From Wuchereria bancrofti (taxonomy: Eukaryota > Nematoda > Chromadorea > Rhabditida > Onchocercidae): a stretch of DNA of 64,000 nucleotides. Position numbers and translations under genes: made by a program. Below the pieces are notes generated by a model. It ran no database searches, had not been told where the DNA came from, and saw nothing but the letters and a program-made list of their open reading frames with translations. Location of the stretch: assembly GCA_005281725.1 (NCBI GenBank), contig SSBO01000001.1:5874399-5938398 (forward strand), written 5' to 3'. Positions 41,180 through 52,789 of the stretch are shown piece after piece. Positions within the stretch are counted from its first letter, which is position 1. Every line of letters starts with the position of its first letter.

Positions 41180-42241
41180 CTGTTTATTTGAACATGAAGA
41201 GAATAAACAAAACAGAAACTTGACAACATGATATCATACAACAAATGATGCACAAAAAAATACACAGAAAAACAGTGGTATATTCGGGTCACCGAAACAA
41301 TTGATAATTCAAATTCTCATCTCGCATTTGTTCTCGTTTCTCTTCATATCATTTACATCAATTCTTCCCTCCTTCATCTTGTATAATTTCTTTTTGTTTA
41401 GAAGATCGACTAAATGTTGATTAATTTTCTAGATTATGAAATTCAATCATTGTAGATTTCTCCCAAATTCGATTCATCCTGAAGACGGAAATAGTTCATG
41501 CTCCATTTCTAACTTTGTTTCAAAATAGTGAAGTCATTTCCAAATCACTTTCAATCATTTCTCAGCATTTTTTAATTAAAAAAATCTGAGTACCACTCAT
41601 TTCCTATCACTTCTATAAACACAAAAAGTTTTTAGGAGTTTGATAATCGACCAGAAATTAGACAGAAATGAAGCATTTTGGAAAAATCGTACTCATTTCC
41701 ACGCATTCCATCTCTCAAAAATATAATTGATGGACATCACTTAAATCTTAGAGTTTTGTTCGCATTATTTACAAATTCGATGAAACAACACCAAGTTTTC
41801 AAAATGATATAAACATAACGAATATTCATCATTGTCGGACTTAATTGAAAAATTCTTTCAGAGATGAATCACATTTCTGCTTAGAGATTTTAAGATTAAC
41901 CGGTAAGAATGCATGTGGTATCTTACCTACTGAGAAAGGCATTCTGATACCTAGCGCTTATAGGAATTTATAAAAGTTGACGTCGCTAATTGAAACCAAT
42001 TACTGCTATAGAAAATTTTTGAAACTAGTGAAAAAAATGAACAATATCAAAGGAAAGCACCCAAAAAGATAACACTTATTCTAGCCAGAAATAAATTTTG
42101 TTTGAATAACTTGAAGATAATGCAATACTATGCGCCTTCTCAAGTAATTCAAGTTGTTCCCTTAAATTTTAAAGGCAATATTTTGGGTACAGTATCAAAC
42201 GACTTGAAATCCCGATTTTTTGATAAACATGTTTTTGTTGA

Positions 42242-42247
42242 TTTATT
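42242..42247 (-). terminator. Polyadenylation signal of the GILT-type gene
   Basis: AATAAA on the minus strand starts 2 nt after the TAG stop codon. An extremely short 3' UTR follows if this signal is used. Confidence 0.55.
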
Positions 42248-42248
42248 G

Positions 42249-43551
42249 CTAGCACCATGTTGTGTGTCTGCATATTTCAATTTCGCAAGGATAATTGCGC
42301 TCGAAATACTCACCGTTCACAAACATTGCTGGCCATAATTTAATTCCTATAAATTATACAGCGATAAATTTGCACAATTGCAGTTTTTTCATGCATTTAT
42401 TTTCCTTGACTGTTTACAAATTCCTATTGAGTGTTGGAAGTTTTTCTTTCTTGAAAGATAACTGACAATTATCAATTGTATTTAACATGGAGTTGTATTT
42501 AACCTGCTTGATGGGTATTTAACATGGAGTAATAATTCAAGACTTCTCCAGTTTGTGTTGTGGCACATTCAATTAATCGATATCGAGTATATTCGGTAAG
42601 GCCCGTCAAACATCGCGAAAACGCTTCATAAATATTGGGCAAGCCTTGAACACATGTTACCAGGCCTAAGTAGCGCCGAGGAAAGAACTAAAAATTATTA
42701 ATAAATTTGTGTTTACTCTTAGAAGATTCTTACTGAATTTCCACAATCTTTCAATATTGTTAGTATTACTTATTTCACATTTACGACTACAAACTGCTGA
42801 TTAAGCATATAAACAGCAATTAAGATTATTAATGTAAAACGATCAATCAGACAAGGTTTTCAGAAATTCACCTTAATTAATCTTAAATGAAAAATAGTCT
42901 TAAATGAAAATTTTCTTCAGCATTTCCTCACATTCTACCGCTGAACATCATTATCATTATTTTTTTTTGTTTAATGTTTATCCATTCAGTCGTATAACAA
43001 TTTCTTAATTCCTTTTTATCTGTCCACTTATTTCATTCCTCCATTTTAATGATGAAGGCAAAAAAACGAGCAAACTAACAGCGATGGCGCAATTTTGCAG
43101 CCTATTCAGATCACATTCGTCTTGTTCATGTTGACAATGGCAATAAAATGTTTGATTTGAAAAATAATCACAATAACCTTTGCCAAATGGTATTATCTGG
43201 AATAAACTTATTTGAACTCCAAAGTGGCAGACTCTGCATGAAAGTATTTTGTTCTGTGACAGTGCCTTACCTCCATTCAGTATTCAGATTATTAAGCCAG
43301 AAAACGAGCAAAATGAATGTTTTTGAAATGACTTTTTGTAAATTAAAAAAAGTGAATTTCAACTCCACCTGTATGTTCATTATACCAGGTCGTTTCACGT
43401 AGAATGGCCAGATTTGTTCACGCAACAACTTTGTACAGTATTTACACTTCGATTCTGTAAATATTGTCACATTTACTTGCTGCGATCGGATTGTCTGATA
43501 CCATAAGCAGCAGCACAGTATCGACACTAATAGTATTAGTTTTAATATCAT
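42249..43551 (-). CDS. GILT-type lysosomal/secreted thiol reductase (complete)
   Basis: Exons 43551-43369, 43196-43080, 42687-42504 and 42346-42249 (183, 117, 184 and 98 nt) join in phase to give 193 aa. Residues 1-23 form a signal peptide (MILKLILLVSILCCCLWYQ start). VNVTIFTES precedes the CxxC active site C36-K-Y-C39. Exon 2 begins with PFGKG and carries the GILT signature as CQHEQDECDLNRLQNC (residues 82-97), where the family usually has CQHG. Exon 3 supplies a further conserved Cys (VTCVQG, EAFSRC, IECATTQTG). Exon 4 ends the protein with WPAMFVNGEYFE, matching the family's C-terminal PW-x-x-VNG motif. GILT proteins reduce disulfide bonds in lysosomal or secreted substrates and act in host defence and antigen handling in animals. 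The last donor, CAG/GTTAAA, is required because exon 3 would otherwise stop before the conserved C-terminus. Confidence 0.93.
42478..42530. repeat. 16-bp direct repeat across the GILT exon 3 donor
   Basis: GTATTTAACATGGAGT occurs at 42478-42493 and exactly again at 42515-42530. The right copy encodes the end of exon 3 (codons for S-M-L-N-T on the minus strand). The left copy lies just inside the intron, after the donor at 42503. Confidence 0.85.
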
Positions 43552-46500
43552 TCTGAAATAGGCATTTTCGTACTACACTGACGTATAAATTTACCAGATA
43601 TTTACGCCATATCTGTATTTGTGATCATTTACTTTTTATGAGGATTCCACTTTCTTGTTTTAAGTTTTTTAAGGAGCATCCTCTTTTTTTCCATTTTCTA
43701 GTTTATAAATGGAAGAAGAAAGTGATAACAACTTTTGTTTTCTTTTAAGGGAAATATTGAGAGTACGAGATGTGAGCTTTGAAAGAAAGTATCCCACATA
43801 TTCATTTGAACTTTAATGGAAACAAAAATAAATTTAAAAAGGATGCGTCTCAATCATTTTAATCATTTCTCTTCATGAAAATTGAACAAATTTGAAGCAT
43901 TTCAAACTTCATGAAGTTGCAAAATGCTTTAGCAAAGATGGCTATAATTATTTCACGCTTTTATTTTCTTTTTAATTATTTGCATGATCACAGGCGACTC
44001 GTCTCTTTTTATTATAACAAAAAATTGAAAAGTCATCTGTTAATGCTGTTTCTATTTTAAGCTTAACAAACAAGTTTCATCGTCTTCGTTTATTGAAATG
44101 CAAATCTCCGAGGATCGCAGTTGTCACATGAAAAAGTCTGAGGAAATCAAACATTTAACCTTTATTCCGTGATCTGATATGTCTCGTCATGCATGATGCT
44201 TTGATAATTTGCAGCAAACAAAATGTTCATAATTAACAAGCAAAAAATTAGTATCCTTTATAGAAGACGCAAATATCAAATAATGTAAAGTGTACAACCA
44301 GTTTATAAGGAAGCATAGTTGTATGAATGATTAGCTGCTGATAAACGGACATGAATAAAATTGATATTAATTAAGAAACAGACAAGCAATAGAATTTGTT
44401 TAATTCAAATGTTAAAAGGAACTGATCCCTTACTTCCCTTACAATATACAAAATTGTAAAAAACGCAAAAAAAAATAAAAAATTGTAATTCTTAAAATTT
44501 AATCATAAAGTATTTAGTGAGTTACTTAATGACTAAGCGCAATTGAGAGGAAAGGCATAATTTGATCATCAGAAAAGTACTTGCAGTGATAGACTAAACA
44601 GTTCTATTTACGCTTACTAAGATTGTAATCAATCTAAGTCGAAATTTGCTGTTTTTCAAATTCAGTGAGATATGCGGCAAATGCAATGCGACAGTATTGT
44701 TTATAACTATTTGACATTCTTACTCAATATTTCAAGATGTACCGAAAATTTTCATATTCTTACTTATTAATAGAAAGCAAAACACTTTGACAACTTTTTC
44801 AAACTTAAATTTTTCCAGTTTTTTTTTTCCACTTCTAGCGAAATAATTTTTTAAATATTAACCTTATATAAACTATTATAGTTGCTGCAATATTACGATT
44901 TAAATGTACCTTTATCAAAATTTTGTTAAGAAATATTAAAATCCTAAACAAAATGACACTTACAACGATATACAAACCGTGTGGCAGGTAAAGTAAACGT
45001 GGCTATTTTGATAAATTTTGAATGAATATTGAAGGACTCTTCAGAAAAATTTTACTTCAGTAAAATTTTTTCGCAAACGAGAAATTTAGCAATTCATTAT
45101 CATAAGGAAAGCATTGTAGAGTACTAGAAAAAACTACAACTCTTACTTTATTTATGGGGTAGATTGTCACAGAAGTTGGCAAAAAGGAAGAACACTTCAG
45201 AAAAATCTTATTTCAGTGAAACTTTTTTTGATACTAGAAAATATAATTGAACGATCTTGAAATCATTCCAAGATCAATAATCACTTCAATGAATAATAAA
45301 TGATAAAGTTTATGAATACTTTAAACATACAAAAACAATGTTTGAAAAATAACAATGAATGATGAAGTGATTTTTGCCAATTTCTTTATTACACGAAATT
45401 CACCAACCCAAATGTTAAACGAATTTTGATTTTTAAGTGGAAAATACACCCGATGAAAAAAATAAAGAGAAAAGATAAATGACCTCATTTCCGATCGCTT
45501 TTATTGGTGTGATCTTCCAAAAAAATTTCATTTCATTTCATTTTTACCTTCAAATTTTTTCTGAATATAACTTCTTATATAAAGATATCAGTTTCACAAC
45601 AATCTCAACCCAACATGTAATAAAAAAGGATGGCACTTCACAAATGCATCTTGTCCATGGTGATTCAGGCCTTATATTTATTCTTGGCCAACTCACTTAA
45701 AATTATTCTTGGGTGCTGATAAAAAAGAAAAACAAAATGTCTATGTAAACATTAAGAAAAACAAGCGTCCTCTTTTCACTTTTTTTTATATTAATGATAT
45801 GAATAGACATATAACTATAGTAGTTGGCTAAGAGTAAAATATAATATTAGATGCAACTGAAATTTTTAGCTTTGTTCTAGAATCGTAAGCAATTATGAAA
45901 ATTAGTATCATCTAAGGAATCCTTTTGTAAAAAAAAAATTTAATTGCTATTCAGATTCTTTTTGGAACGCAAACAGAAAGCAAGTTAGTTTCAATAACTA
46001 CTTCAATCACAATTTAAAACTTTACCATTTAAAATTGTTAAAAACCACTAAAAAAACGAAAATATGAAAGGAATTTACCGCTTCAATCAAAGGAATTTTG
46101 TAATCAATGACTCTTGCGGATTCATCAAAACGAAAAGCAACTTTTAAAAATTGAAATGATCACTTTTAACTAAATTTGATTGAATGAAGAAAAAAATTAA
46201 ATGAAAGTTATTTAAGCAAAAGACAGCGAATAACAATAAAAGACAAATTTTCGCCTGAGCAAATTGAAAACAGTAAATTTACTGAATTAGTGGAATTGAT
46301 ATAAAAGAGGAAAAAACTAAATTGGTAATTTCGCAAATATTTGAGGATTAAATGTTAAAATTCATTTAAATTTTATTGAAGGCCCAATCATTTCTCCAAA
46401 CATTTGATTGTGAGATGATTGCTCATTGTTTTGAATAGGAACTGGAAAATACGTCAAATTGTGGGAGGTATTTTAATTACACGTTGTTATTGTTAACTCC

Positions 46501-47505
46501 ATTATGTTTTCTCATTTACGTGTTTTCTTGTTTATTTGTTTGTTTGTTTATTTATTTGTTCATTTCTGCATGCAATTGTCTGTATGAGACTCTGTAATGC
46601 ATGGCAAATTCAAGACATACTGATTGTTAAGAAGAATAAGGCGAGTGCATTTTTGAAATCCAATTGCAGTAATTTTTGAAGTTTAATTGCGGTAATGAGC
46701 ACATGTTTAGGTCAATAGGTCACAGAAAGGGCGAGCAGTTTTTTGCTTATAAGAAAGTATGGAAGTAGTTTTGCAATGAGAATAAAATTCAAGTTATCCT
46801 GCAAGAACTAACTTTTTGACCATTACTTGGCAATGAAATCATTTGCTTTCACTGGAAGTGTAGTTTCGTTCCCTCTTTTTTAACACTGTTAATTATGAAA
46901 ATAAAATTGAATAGCTATAAACTTAATAATAGATTAGAGCAAGTAAAACTACTCCAATTCCCTTAGTCATTTTGTCGAATTCAGTAAAAGGATTACTGCG
47001 CCTAATGAACGCAAATACCGTTTAGTAGCAAGTATTAAAAAACTTCTACTCAGACTTTCAATTTTTAGATCTTATCGAATTTAATTCAAGTAGAGAAATC
47101 GATAGCTAGTGAGACAAGTATAGTGAACTGAAATATCTGATTTATTCATAATGACCCGATGAAAATAATTGTTTACTTCAAGAGTTTTGCTTGAAATAAG
47201 TTCAGTCAACAAAAATTTTAATTTGTTCCTAGCTACAAATATATAATACATACTAGTTTTAGTGTATTTCTCTGTACCTAATTAACTTCAATAGCAAATT
47301 CAACTTTTAACCTAACATGACCTGAATAAATTACTCCCACTGTCCCCTTAGTATCCACCATGTGACTTATTGATTTTATAACTTATCTGTTTCCTAAAAC
47401 AACAATTTTGTAACAAACACTCATTCCTTTACGCTCGTTTAAGCTCATTTTAGATGCTGATAGTGCATAATGGAGCAAATGGGAATGATTAGTAATAGTT
47501 TCCAG
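43552..47505. other. Gene-poor AT-rich stretch
   Basis: I see no conserved gene, RNA or mobile element. A TTTG/TTTA tetranucleotide repeat lies at 46529-46560. The 45479-45700 plus-strand ORF is AT-driven. The interval contains the upstream region of the GILT-type gene, including its promoter near 43552-43700. Confidence 0.55.
46529..46560. repeat. TTTG/TTTA tetranucleotide repeat
   Basis: Tandem TTTA and TTTG units of about 32 bp. Confidence 0.8.
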
Positions 47506-47506
47506 A

Positions 47507-47728
47507 AAACACTACAACGTACGTCTTCTGCGACCTTCAAAGAGACGTGAAGACACTCTTCATTCGACCAAATTCATAAAAACGATCGATATCAACTTAT
47601 AACCACGAAATGAAGCTGGTACAAAGCAAGATAGCGTTGTTGAGTTGCCCTTATATGCCAACAAGATGTTATTTTCGAGCTCGATGTACCCTGATTTTGA
47701 TGATATTAAAAATATTTTAAAGTTTTAA
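47507..47728 (+). pseudogene. Coding-like island, unknown, one in-frame stop
   Basis: A single plus-strand frame runs 73 codons with one internal TAA at 47600 and a final TAA at 47726. The composition is distinctly more GC-rich than its surroundings. Peptide pieces are YNVRLLRPSKRREDTLHSTK before the stop and SVVELPLYANKMLFSSSMYP after it. A TTCCAG acceptor-like site lies immediately upstream. It could be a decayed gene, a piece of an inserted element, or two exons. I do not recognise the family. Confidence 0.3.
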
Positions 47729-47885
47729 TGACCTAACAAAATAAAGAATGTGGATGATTCGTTTTCTAAAATGGTGTTTTCGTAAAATCTAGCTCTTTAA
47801 ATTAACATCAAAAAAGTAATAGAAAGGCACAAACTGCACAAAGCATAACTGATTTGGTCAGTATTGAACAATAAGTATAGGATGA

Positions 47886-48062
47886 CATCTTGGTAGGGAG
47901 GATGTGAACGGCTTGTTTCGTCAAAATCTGGTTTTTCCTCTGACGAAGAAATATTGCTTTGGGCGTAGGGATCGTAGGATCAAGCTGATTGACCGACTAA
48001 GCGAAAGGCAAGATTGGGTATTTTTGCTAAATTTATTTGCTTTAAACGAAGGGATTTTCTAA
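47886..48062 (+). pseudogene. Second coding-like island, 58-codon open frame
   Basis: An open plus-strand frame just below the usual 60-aa cut-off, closed by TAA at 48060. Peptide pieces are NGLFRQNLVFPLTKKYCFGR, then RDRRIKLIDRLSERQDWVF. It has no ATG, so it is an exon or a fragment. It lies 160 bp downstream of the 47507-47728 island in a different frame. The family is unknown. Confidence 0.3.
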
Positions 48063-49727
48063 AGTGGTCAGTTTTCTTCTTGGAATTTAGTACAAAAATG
48101 AAATGAATCAGGAAAGACAGAGCAACAAAAGCTTTATTCCCGTTATTCAGACAAGTTTCTGTCTATTTTCCGAATTTATGCGCCAGCAATGCACATAAAT
48201 TTGTTTAAAATCAAAATAATGAATGATGGTTTGCAACAGTGATTCACATTGTTTGATGGATTTGAAATTGCTACCACTCCCTCTGCTATAGTTGAAATCA
48301 GTTGTGACATTTTGATTACCATTGTTACTGTTACATTCTTTCTCTTATTATTATTATTACTACTACTGCTACTATTAGCAGCTCCGAATCGAAGCTACAT
48401 TTGTAGTGTTTAGTATCGCCAAGTGTATTCGCTTTGAGCGCAGCTGTTTTTAAGCCAAAGAACTCAACTACACATGCAATGGTCATCTATATTTCCAGTG
48501 CCCTCCAATTTATTTCATTATTTCGGTCTTAATTCAAACACAAATTTCAACTTTATTCCAAAGTATGAAGTTTAGATACTTCATACTTTAAGCATATTAC
48601 AGACGTTAACCAAATTTACATAACTGTTTTTACTCCTATGCTAAAGTAATCCAAAGTCCTATCAATTTTTTTCATGGCGTTTGAAAAGTTGTGATTACTT
48701 GAAAAACGGCTGAAACTGAAAGAGGAATTAAAAAGGGGCAATTGAAGGAATCACTGACATATACACAATAGTTCGTAGCCATAATCTTTAGGTTAAGTTT
48801 TTGGAACCCTAAAATATCTAATTTCCTCACAAAATTTTGAAAATGTAAAGATATTTGGAATAGCAAAAAACGTATGATAGCTGTATTAAAAAATACTTAA
48901 AAAATACAATGTGATCATTAAGCGGAATTGTATCATTCCGTTGGAATGATTTCTAAACTTTACAGCTCCTGATACCCAATCTGATAAACCTTTTAAGAAA
49001 CTATTTGTAGGATACCACATATTTTATGCAAACATGAAGTTGTAAATCCAACTTGTAAAGAAAATATCCTGATTGGTTTACCATTCAGTAATGATTAAGA
49101 TGACAGCTACAGACCCAAAATTCAAACTAAAGCGGAAGTAAGTGTAATAAAACGAAGCATGAAATTAGTTGGTAAAAAGGTAAGCAAGACTCTGACCACA
49201 AATGGAACAGCAGAACATTGCGGTCATACGTTATACCATCTTCAGTGTATTGATATTTAATAAGGTCGATAAAGTAAACCATTAGACTTATGAGAGAGAT
49301 CGGATTATAAGGTATCGAGTGTATTGCACTGCTAGTTGGAACAGACAAATTCTCCTAAAGTAATTTCACTAAATCTTAACTGAGGGAAGAGGAGGAGGGG
49401 AGGGAGGAAGGGTTAATTAAAAGAACTCGCGGCAGCTTATTTAAATATTGCGGTCCAAATCATTTCTATAATATACAAATAATGTGATCGATAACATACG
49501 TAAACCTTTGTCCGAAATATGATATTAAAAAAATATAGCTACAGTTTCGTGGTCATAATAATAAAAAGCAGTAGAATGAACAACATTACTTCACTGTCTC
49601 ATATGACAAAATAACACGCTCTAAAAGTCAATAATTATTAATTTATATCAAAATTGTAATGAAAAGTGGAGGCACCGAAATAACAATATGTGCAACGTTG
49701 AAGTCTATCTATTTCTTCTATCATGAT
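48063..49727. other. AT-rich intergenic stretch
   Basis: I see no supported gene. A short open plus-strand run after a TTATTCAG site near 48145 might belong to the preceding islands. A (TTA)n/(CTA)n trinucleotide patch lies near 48345-48380. The 49127-49348 minus ORF has no splice context or recognisable family. Confidence 0.5.
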
Positions 49728-49733
49728 TTTTAT
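49728..49733 (-). terminator. Polyadenylation signal of the SRR1-like gene
   Basis: AATAAA on the minus strand, about 10 nt downstream of the stop codon at 49743. Confidence 0.6.
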
Positions 49734-49742
49734 TGGAACATT

Positions 49743-51575
49743 TCAAACCACAATTTCGTGCCGAAACAATCGATAGTTTGGCCTTGCTTCGGAAATTTCC
49801 GGCAGTGGAGCATTCTGTGACAGAAAATGTAAAGCTGTGTCGTTGAAAACGGCAAAATTTGATTTAAAGGTGGGAAATTTTAATAATGAACACACTTCAC
49901 TATAAAGGGAGAGAGCTTGAAGTTCACTGCAATCAGAAATTTCCGTTACATTGTATTCTTTCAGAGAGCATTCTTCCTGACTTTGTATAGATTTCTTATG
50001 TTTTGACAAATGCCTGATCATAAAATTCATCGAATGAAGATTGTTACCTGAAAACTCATTTAATTATCAACCGTTTTAAATGCAATAAATCATTAGTAGA
50101 TAAATTAAAAAAAGATTTTGTATTGGCAAAAAACGTTGTACGCTTCAAACGTTACTTCGACTGCGAGATAAGGAACTTCATTTTAAAGATAAAGAACATC
50201 AATGAACACAAGATAAACCAAACTAAACTAAATGCTTACCTGCAATAATAATCCTTTTTAATTTCTTCCTATGCGCATAAATTACACTGTTGTATATAGC
50301 ATGGCCACAATGAGGTGCGTAGAATAGCACGACATTTTCGCTGTTGTCATCATCATCAGATATCCGACATTCTAACAAATCTTTGGTTTCGGATAAGTAA
50401 ATAGCATGATTGCATAGCCAACGCTGAAAAACCAATTTCCTTATCCTTAAATTGAAAACTTATTCGAATGCAAAAGTATTTATATTGAAAAATACGGAAG
50501 TGTAAAAAAAGAATCAAAAAGCAGACTGGCAAAAAAATAGTAACAACTGATGAAAAAAATCACATCAGTGAAGTCCTTTTTTTTTAATTTGAAAAGCAAT
50601 TAAAAATTTTCAAAACTCCCGATTGAAATATTTGCTGGAATGAACAAACACTCAATCACAGTTTTCGTTTCAAACTCGGCACCTACTGCTCTTCTCCACC
50701 TATTTTTTACGTAGTTCAAGAAATTCAAGAAAAAAAACGAGTCTGCGAATTAGAAATCAGTGCTGGAAAAGGGACTAACGAACTTTTTCCGTTTCTGTCA
50801 GGCAGGGTTCTTGAAAGCAAACTTCACACCCGAAATAATGTTGCAATTCTAGCAGCATCGCTAGCTGATCACAACCAGGATAATAGCAACGACTGAAAGA
50901 ACCTAGTCCAAGGGCCCAAATGCTTGAAAGTTGACGTCCGGAGAGGGATTTGAGAAGTAAAGAAATAACCTGCCGGCTGAAATGCAAAACGGATTTCAAA
51001 CACTGATTTTATAATGTACCTGAAGCTAGTCAATTTCTACAGCTTCAAAGGAGCAACTGTCCCATATCCTGAATCACCCAACTTCTGGTTAAAACTTCCT
51101 GACTCTTGCCTGCTTCTCCAAATATATAGCAGCATCCAAAGCCCTCAAGTCAGATGAAAAAGGATTAACAAGACCTCTTCATGAAAAACGACTTCCTCTT
51201 CATTTATCGACTCCTACATTTATTTCCCCCTATTGTATCAGGGAACAGTAGTATAACGCTACAGAAATACTTTCTCATCTCCGGTATGCTTCTTACATTT
51301 TTTTTTTCCAGAGAAGTAAGATAGAAGGGAAAAAAAGAAAACATTAACTTGATTCACCTGTACTTGATCAGCTCGGTGTTGCTGCACGCATTCTTCATGA
51401 TTGCATCAATTTTCTCTACCGAAACCTGATCTCGCAGATAACAAACAGCTGTTGCAACCTTTCCATCTATTCCACAAGATCGCCTCCAACCTTTCCTTCC
51501 TCTCCTTCTCACTACGACAAACTGCTCATCGTCGTCAGATCCACATGCGCTTCCCTTGCATGTTTCAAATGCCAT
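49743..51575 (-). CDS. SRRD: SRR1-like protein (complete)
   Basis: Exons 51575-51358, 50976-50784, 50423-50240 and 50047-49743 (218, 193, 184 and 305 nt) join in phase to give 299 aa. The N-terminus carries an acidic then basic segment (SDDDEQFVVVRRRGRKGWRR). The SRR1 core follows. In exon 2 it is ALGLGSFSRCYYPGCDQLAM, then FQEPCLTETEK. In exon 3 it is VVLFYAPHCGHAIYNSVIYA, then KRIIIAG. Exon 4 gives the C-terminal FAVFNDTALHFL motif. This order (YGLG-S, DP-x-x-x-x-E, FYMPHC-x-x-x-YN, x-NDT-x) is the SRR1/SRRD family pattern. The family is linked to circadian phytochrome signalling in plants and to haem and circadian regulation in animals, and its biochemical role is not settled. Start: the only early ATG, followed by MAFETCKGS. 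It is divergently arranged with the MADF-BESS gene. Confidence 0.9.
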
Positions 51576-52477
51576 GTGAGCTTATCGCTGGCTACAAGTT
51601 ACGCCAATAATTATGACTTCAACTAATGTTATGAAATAAACGAGAGTGATCAAAAACGCTTCCTGGCACAAGCAATACACTCACACGCCATCATCACCTT
51701 AACTACCCCTAAATTCCTACACGCTAAAGGCTGTTTCAGTTGAGCGAGAGTCTCAGAACGATTACTACTGTAGCCACCGCATCGCACCAGCATCGCTTTT
51801 AGGTTTTTGGCGCCTGGGGGCGTTAGCGGTCCTAGTTGTGCGGCATTAGTGCCCGAAGCGTTGCGTGTCGCGTAGCGGTGTTCCCCCTCATCATTAATAT
51901 GAAATTTTGAAAATTATACGGTTCGGATATGGATAGATTACAAGTGGGTTGCAGTAAAGTACAGATTAGAGGCAGGAGGTGAGTCATCGACTCAAATGTA
52001 AGTAGCATTTAATTAGCTAACATGCTGCCATGTTGTGGAGTCTCACGTCAGTGTTCGCTATCACGTCATCAGATCATCACAGTCCACTTGGTAAGGTATT
52101 AAGTTGGATGGAAAAAGTTGGCAAGGATATGCCGTACTACTTGAATATCTAACACTCGTAGTTGTCGGTAGCTTCGTTGTCATTGTTTTTATCATCACTA
52201 TTTATTACCATTTGTTATTTACTTTAATTTCAGACAAATGTGTATCAGCGTTTCAAATGTTAATTTTATTACTTGTTGATCCGTACTTCTCGGACAGGTC
52301 AGGGTTGTTCCCATCATTTATAAGCTAACAAATTTTCCCGAAGATACATCTTAACTAATAAATATACAAAAATATGAAACAAAAAAGAAAAAAGACTGAG
52401 TAGATGTTGAAATTTTTTTTTGTTGCAGCTGCCATTTTGCACCTAAGCAGTGATACTGGAAGTTATTAAGCCGGTTA

Positions 52478-52491
52478 GTGCCGGACGGCAC
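52478..52491. promoter_or_regulatory. Perfect GC-rich inverted repeat in the 5' leader
   Basis: GTGCCG-GA-CGGCAC is a 6-bp stem with a 2-base centre in an otherwise AT-rich sequence, about 300 bp before the MADF-BESS start. It could be a dimeric transcription-factor site or a small hairpin. Confidence 0.4.
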
Positions 52492-52762
52492 GCGCTGCAA
52501 CATATTGTTTTTGGATTCCTAAGTATGTTTGTTTGGAATCTTTCTTTTTTGCATTCGCCATCTTTTGAAAATCAGTAGTTAAATTTTTTTTTGTTCCTTT
52601 CGGATTCTTCCCTGTGGAAACTGCGCATCCTTAGGGTATACTGATTTATTTGCTCTAGAGCATACTAATGGCATTGATGTGTGACTTTCCATAATTTTAT
52701 ACTGGTACCGTTTTAGAAAGAATTGAAATCACGCGAGGATTATTAAAGCAAAAAATTTTTTA

Positions 52763-52789
52763 GGAAAACGATCAAAAAATATTGATCAT
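52763..52789 (+). promoter_or_regulatory. Possible trans-splice acceptor of the MADF-BESS gene
   Basis: AAATTTTTTAG/GAAAACG ends about 27 nt before the ATG at 52790, the usual spacing for spliced-leader addition in nematodes. An ordinary cis intron from a 5' non-coding exon is the alternative. Confidence 0.4.

Larger units (their letters stand above)
51576..52789. promoter_or_regulatory. Shared head-to-head intergenic region of the SRR1-like and MADF-BESS genes
   Basis: There are 1.2 kb between the two start codons. The segment 51750-51880 is distinctly GC-richer than the rest of the window, as expected of a bidirectional promoter core. A plus-strand acceptor-like site (TTTTGTTGCAG) near 52429 and another (ATTTTTTAG) near 52763 could be leader or intron acceptors for the MADF-BESS transcript. 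The 52104-52328 ORF starts with TTG and has no support. Confidence 0.45.
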
